Source: Spirochaetales bacterium
GTDB lineage: Bacteria > Spirochaetota > Spirochaetia > DSM-27196 > SLAA01
Assembly (NCBI GenBank): GCA_007127105.1
Contig: SLAA01000073.1
Coordinates: forward strand, 1-53,138
Length of the DNA: 53,138 nucleotides
Reading direction: 5' to 3'
The notes beneath the pieces were generated by a model. That model made no database searches. It had not been told where the DNA came from and saw only the letters and a program-made list of their open reading frames with translations. Within the stretch, counting starts at the first letter, position 1. Each line of letters opens with the position of its first letter. Both the position numbers and the translations under genes were made by a program. Shown piece after piece: positions 50,045-53,138 of the stretch.

Positions 50045-50060
50045 TGGCACGCAAATTGCA
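50045..50060 (+). promoter_or_regulatory. Sigma-54 (-24/-12) promoter of the RpoS-like sigma gene
   Basis: TGGCAC, five bases, TTGCA, matching the sigma-54 consensus exactly, with the invariant GG at 50046-50047 and GC at 50058-50059 separated by ten bases. The predicted start is near 50071, so the leader is only ~12 bases and begins at the AGGAG ribosome site before the ATG at 50083. Confidence 0.8.
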
Positions 50061-50082
50061 TAACATGCAGTAGGAGTTTGCC

Positions 50083-50928
50083 ATGACGAAACGACAGGCC
50101 GTGCCGACCGAGCAAGATGATTTGCTACGGTCCTACTTCGACCAGATCAAGAAAACCCCTTTACTCAGCTTCGAGGAAGAACTCGAACTGTCCCGGCGCA
50201 TCGAAAAAAAGGATGACGCAGCACGGAAGCAGCTGATTGAGGCTAATCTACGTTTGGTCGTGAAAATTGCTAAGGCCTACGTAACGCCAGATGTACCCTT
50301 TCTTGACCTTGTTCAGGAAGGCAATATCGGCCTTATGAAAGCCGCAGAGAAATACAGTTATCACAAACAAGTACGTTTCAGCACCTATGCCTCCTGGTGG
50401 ATAAAACAGTCAATAACCCGTTCTCTCTCCAACAAGCGCCGTGCTATTCGGTTGCCGCATCGTAAGGAGGATGCACTCAAGAAAATTCAACGGAGTTTCA
50501 CGGTACTCAGTCAACGCTTGTCGCGCAAGCCCAGCGTTGAGGAGGTAGCGGCAGACACATCAATGCCGGTGGTAGAGGTGCAGGATATTCTCAAGATATC
50601 GAACGCAATTATTTCACTTGACAGCGACATAAACGAAGACAACGGCACCTTTCATGATGTGTTTGAGGACTACTCATACGCTCCGGACGCCGAGATCATG
50701 CAGAACACGGTACGTGAAGAAACCTTGAGATTTCTCGACAAGCTGTTGGAGAAAGAGAAAAAAATTCTGATGTACCGCTTTGCTTTCTACGGAGGAAAGA
50801 AGTATACCTTGAAAAACATTAGTGACGAGATGGGAATCTCTCCCGAGACCGTTCGTCAGGTCGAGCTTCGTGCCCTCAGGAAACTGCGTGAACGCGCCGA
50901 TGAAATACGGGAGCATGTGTACAACTAA
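50083..50928 (+). CDS. RNA polymerase sigma factor, group 2, RpoS-like
   Basis: 281 residues, without region 1.1. Region 1.2 is LLRSYFDQIKKTPLLSFEEE. Region 2 has NLRLVVKIAKAYV, FLDLVQEGNIGLMKAAEKY and FSTYASWWIKQSITRSL, the -10-recognising helix. Region 3 includes IRLPHRKEDALKKIQR and LSRKPSVEEVAADT. Region 4 has RFAFYGGKKYTLKNISDEMG and SPETVRQVELRALRKLR for the -35. Length and domain content match RpoS of Borrelia more than RpoD. A sigma-54 promoter lies directly upstream, which suggests a RpoN-to-sigma cascade. A GC-rich hairpin follows the stop. Which genes it controls cannot be read here; it could also be described as a generic group 2 sigma. Confidence 0.88.
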   Translation: MTKRQAVPTEQDDLLRSYFDQIKKTPLLSFEEELELSRRIEKKDDAARKQLIEANLRLVVKIAKAYVTPDVPFLDLVQEGNIGLMKAAEKYSYHKQVRFSTYASWWIKQSITRSLSNKRRAIRLPHRKEDALKKIQRSFTVLSQRLSRKPSVEEVAADTSMPVVEVQDILKISNAIISLDSDINEDNGTFHDVFEDYSYAPDAEIMQNTVREETLRFLDKLLEKEKKILMYRFAFYGGKKYTLKNISDEMGISPETVRQVELRALRKLRERADEIREHVYN

Positions 50929-50939
50929 GCGCCAGTAGA

Positions 50940-50965
50940 GGTCGGGGTGACAGGTCGCCCCGACC
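50940..50965 (+). terminator. GC-rich hairpin after the sigma gene
   Basis: GGTCGGGGTG, a 6-base loop and CGCCCCGACC: a 10-base-pair stem (one T-G pair) 12 bases after the sigma factor stop. No T-run follows, so this is a weak or factor-assisted terminator. Confidence 0.45.
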
Positions 50966-51017
50966 GCTGATACCGCGTTTGGTTGCCCCGCTTCAAACTT
51001 TTCATTAGGCTCGGTGA

Positions 51018-52043
51018 ATGGCAGCGGAAAAATCAAAGAAAACTAAGACTTCTGCACGCCAACGACGGGTCGTACTTGCCTACGGCGTTTTGTCAGCCAT
51101 TACCCTGGTACTGCTGGCCGGAGTGCTGCTGCTCCCCAGCGGTGATCTACCGCCGGATGGGGTCGCCACGCATGAAGGTGTACCAGGCCTCGAGCGTGCA
51201 ACCGAACCCAAGTCGGAACCGGACGAGCTTCCAACACCGGAAGCTCGTCCGGACACGATCCCGCTTCCAGAGACGGAGATAGCCCCAAGACCAGAAGTCA
51301 CCCCGGTACCAGCCGCGGCCATGCTACCGCGTGAAACTGCCGGCCAGCTCTATTTCGTAATTGATGATGCTGGCTATAGCCTTGATCAGCTAGAGCCGTT
51401 CCTGGACTTTCCCGGCGCGCTCACAATTGCAGTTCTACCACAGCTCGCGTATTCGACTCCGGCGGCACTTTCGGCGATAGCCGCGGGCAAGGAAGTGATA
51501 CTGCACCAGCCAATGGAGGCCGAGAGCGGTAAGGATCCCGGACCGGGTGCAATCTACGTGGGCGATAGTCCTGAGCAGATCCGGGAGGTTCTTGCCATCA
51601 ACTTGGCAACGGTTCCAGGCGCCATTGGAATGAATAACCATATGGGTTCACGCGCGACCTCGGATCGCGCTACAATGGAGGCGGTTCTGCTTGATGCGGC
51701 GGAACGGAATATGTATTTTCTTGATAGTCGAACTGCGGTGAGTACGGTTGTTGCCGAGACTGCACGGAGTTTGGGGCTTTCAATATTGGAGCGGAACGTG
51801 TTTCTAGACAACGACCCAGATCGTGACTCAATTGATGCTGCTATTCGTGAGGGCATGGCCATTGCGTCCCGGCGTGGACACGCGGTGATGATCGGTCATG
51901 TTATGGTAACCGAGCTTGCCGAGGCCCTGCATGATCTCTATCCGGAGATGCTGGACGAGGGGTACGAGCTCCTTCCGCTTTCGCAGTTACTCAGCAACGG
52001 CCGCGACGACGCCTTGCCCGCTCATGCTCATCCTCGGGATTGA
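51018..52043 (+). CDS. Divergent polysaccharide deacetylase (YibQ family)
   Basis: 341 residues. A single membrane helix lies at ~18-40 (VVLAYGVLSAITLVLLAGVLL). A ~60-residue Pro/Glu-rich linker (DELPTPEARPDTIPLPETE) reaches into the periplasm, then the divergent deacetylase domain follows: YFVIDDAGYS, LTIAVLPQLAYS, EVILHQPMEAES, IGMNNHMGSRAT and FLDSRTAV. The family shares the NodB fold but its substrate is not established. ATG at 51018; the ribosome site is weak. It overlaps tsaD by 20 bases. Confidence 0.88.
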   Translation: MAAEKSKKTKTSARQRRVVLAYGVLSAITLVLLAGVLLLPSGDLPPDGVATHEGVPGLERATEPKSEPDELPTPEARPDTIPLPETEIAPRPEVTPVPAAAMLPRETAGQLYFVIDDAGYSLDQLEPFLDFPGALTIAVLPQLAYSTPAALSAIAAGKEVILHQPMEAESGKDPGPGAIYVGDSPEQIREVLAINLATVPGAIGMNNHMGSRATSDRATMEAVLLDAAERNMYFLDSRTAVSTVVAETARSLGLSILERNVFLDNDPDRDSIDAAIREGMAIASRRGHAVMIGHVMVTELAEALHDLYPEMLDEGYELLPLSQLLSNGRDDALPAHAHPRD

Positions 52044-53076
52044 AAGCAGCTGTGACGACTGCTCCCTGGCAATAGTAGAGGACGGACGTCGAATAGTTGC
52101 ACATACCGTTGCCTCGCAGGTGGAACTTCACCGTCCCTACGACGGTGTGGTCCCGGAGCTGGCATCTCGGGCGCACACCGAACTCATACTGCCGACCTAC
52201 CGCGAGACCCTGAAGCGTGCCGGACTTGAGCCAGCCGCTCTGGATGGGGTCGCGGTCACCTCGCGCCCTGGACTCTCGGGGTCACTGGTGGTAGGTGTGT
52301 CTTTTGCTAAGGCGCTTGCCTACGGTCTCGACATTCCGCTTATAGGAATTGACCACATACTTGCGCATTTGTACGCGCCCCAGTTGGCCGAGCCTATTGA
52401 GTACCCGTTTCTGGGGGTTTTGGTTTCCGGCGGGCACACCCTCATTTGTAAGGTTCAGGATTTTGACGACATTGAGGTGCTGGGAACCACAATTGACGAT
52501 GCCTGTGGCGAGGCCTTTGACAAGGTAGCGAAGCACCTTGGGCTTGGGTATCCGGGTGGTGTAGTCATAGACCGGCTTGCGCGGCTGGGCAACGCAGAGG
52601 CCTTTCGGTTTCCTGTGCCGTCGCTGCACAAGGGAGATCACAGGTACGATGTCTCATACAGCGGCCTCAAGACGGCGGTGGTGAACCAGCTTGATCAGTT
52701 TCACACTCCCGGCTTTGAGAAGAGCCATGAGAACATTGCAGCAGCCTTTGAAAAGGCGGCGGTAGACATGCTGGTCTCCCGCGTGTTGCGGGCTGCCAAG
52801 GATACCGGACTCAGCTGCATTGTTGCCGGTGGTGGCGTGGCTGCTAACACGTATTTTCGCAGTCGCCTGGCCGAAGCCCCCCGGGGCCGCCACAAACCCG
52901 CCCCCGGCGCGGGGGTGTCCGAGTACACCGTGGTTTTTCCGCCACTTGAACTCTGCACCGACAACGGAGCAATGGTTGCTGGAATTGGTTATCAACACAT
53001 AATTCGCGGAGACAGAAGCGGCCTCGATCTAGAGGTGAGCTCCAGGGTTCCACGCTTCCGGCACGCTTACCCGTAG
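52024..53076 (+). CDS. tsaD: tRNA N6-threonylcarbamoyladenosine synthase subunit TsaD
   Basis: 350 residues from the ATG at 52024 (MLILGIESSCDD), the standard N-terminus; the open frame upstream lies inside the deacetylase gene. His111 and His115 in DHILAHLY are the metal ligands. VSGGHTLI, TIDDACGEAFDKVAK, and YPGGVVID are the nucleotide-binding ASKHA motifs, and CTDNGAMVAGIGY holds the third metal ligand. It transfers threonylcarbamoyl to A37 of ANN-decoding tRNAs, such as the tRNA-Thr in this window. The other Tsa genes are not present here. A Pro/Ala/Gly-rich loop (GRHKPAPGAGVSEY) before the last motif is slightly longer than usual. Confidence 0.96.
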   Translation: MLILGIESSCDDCSLAIVEDGRRIVAHTVASQVELHRPYDGVVPELASRAHTELILPTYRETLKRAGLEPAALDGVAVTSRPGLSGSLVVGVSFAKALAYGLDIPLIGIDHILAHLYAPQLAEPIEYPFLGVLVSGGHTLICKVQDFDDIEVLGTTIDDACGEAFDKVAKHLGLGYPGGVVIDRLARLGNAEAFRFPVPSLHKGDHRYDVSYSGLKTAVVNQLDQFHTPGFEKSHENIAAAFEKAAVDMLVSRVLRAAKDTGLSCIVAGGGVAANTYFRSRLAEAPRGRHKPAPGAGVSEYTVVFPPLELCTDNGAMVAGIGYQHIIRGDRSGLDLEVSSRVPRFRHAYP

Positions 53077-53138
53077 GGCGGTTTTGTTCCGTAGACACGA
53101 CGCCGTGCTGATACAAGAGCTTAATCGCCGTACACGAG

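Noticed and set aside
53077-53138. Possible gene start (GTG at 53105) at the right edge
   Set aside because: Only eleven codons are visible, there is no ribosome site, and nothing identifies a product.

Overview
The window reads as a compact chromosome segment of a spirochaete, most likely a free-living member of Spirochaetales/Spirochaetaceae. The main evidence is a P83/100-family antigen gene (22542-24068), a fused aspartate carbamoyltransferase PyrBI, a single-chain glycyl-tRNA synthetase, a FlgF/FlhO-FlgG-FlgJ(N-domain) flagellar cluster, many exported TPR/PEGA/beta-propeller proteins, and a short RpoS-like sigma factor. Proteins are rich in Glu/Asp, which would suit a saline habitat (inference only). 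I see no insertion sequence, prophage or CRISPR array. Genes are densely packed, many with 1-20 base overlaps.

Layout. 1-683: 5' part of lnt (minus). 891-2096: a galactokinase-family protein that has lost its sugar-binding and catalytic residues. 2209-5877: surE and two exported or TPR-type proteins. 5924-9426: clpS-clpA-aat, a complete bacterial N-degron module behind its own promoter. 9416-12299 (minus): a TGS/uridine-kinase-like nucleoside kinase and a degenerate HD-GYP protein. 12374-18743: a membrane protein, alaA, gltX, glyS and tyrS. 18754-19395 (minus): the redox repressor rex. 19484-25639: an RNA m5U methyltransferase, a beta-propeller/helical-repeat protein, the P83/100 protein and pyrBI. 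25654-28792 (minus): an orphan ParB-like protein and a class A penicillin-binding protein preceded by short repeats.

29053-35029 (minus) is a long envelope operon: mlaE-mlaF-mlaD, a TPR lipoprotein, a small membrane protein, a LysM/M23 endopeptidase and a PEGA protein, ending in an intrinsic terminator. A PHP phosphoesterase (minus) follows, then two adjacent cyclic-nucleotide-binding proteins, one with TPRs and one a Crp/Fnr-type regulator.

37911-44401 holds the most unusual assembly. Two divergent paralogues share an unnamed ~180-residue domain, and one of them is fused to an HU/IHF-type DNA-binding domain. The unfused copy starts a tightly overlapping operon with a PPP-like phosphatase, a transmembrane Ser/Thr kinase and a membrane FHA-VWA-FHA protein, so kinase, phosphatase and candidate effector are co-expressed.

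44513-47429: a 42-residue lipoprotein, a DUF4168 exported protein with a strong terminator, and a large exported protein with a probable outer-membrane barrel. 47472-47738 (minus): a decayed DsrE-like gene next to tRNA-Thr(CGT). 47884-49913: flagellar rod genes behind a sigma-28-like promoter whose -35 overlaps the tRNA promoter. 50083-50928: an RpoS-like group 2 sigma factor behind a textbook sigma-54 -24/-12 element with a perfect inverted repeat about 100 bases upstream. This layout parallels the Borrelia RpoN-RpoS cascade. 51018-53076: a divergent polysaccharide deacetylase and tsaD. The last 62 bases hold no supported gene.
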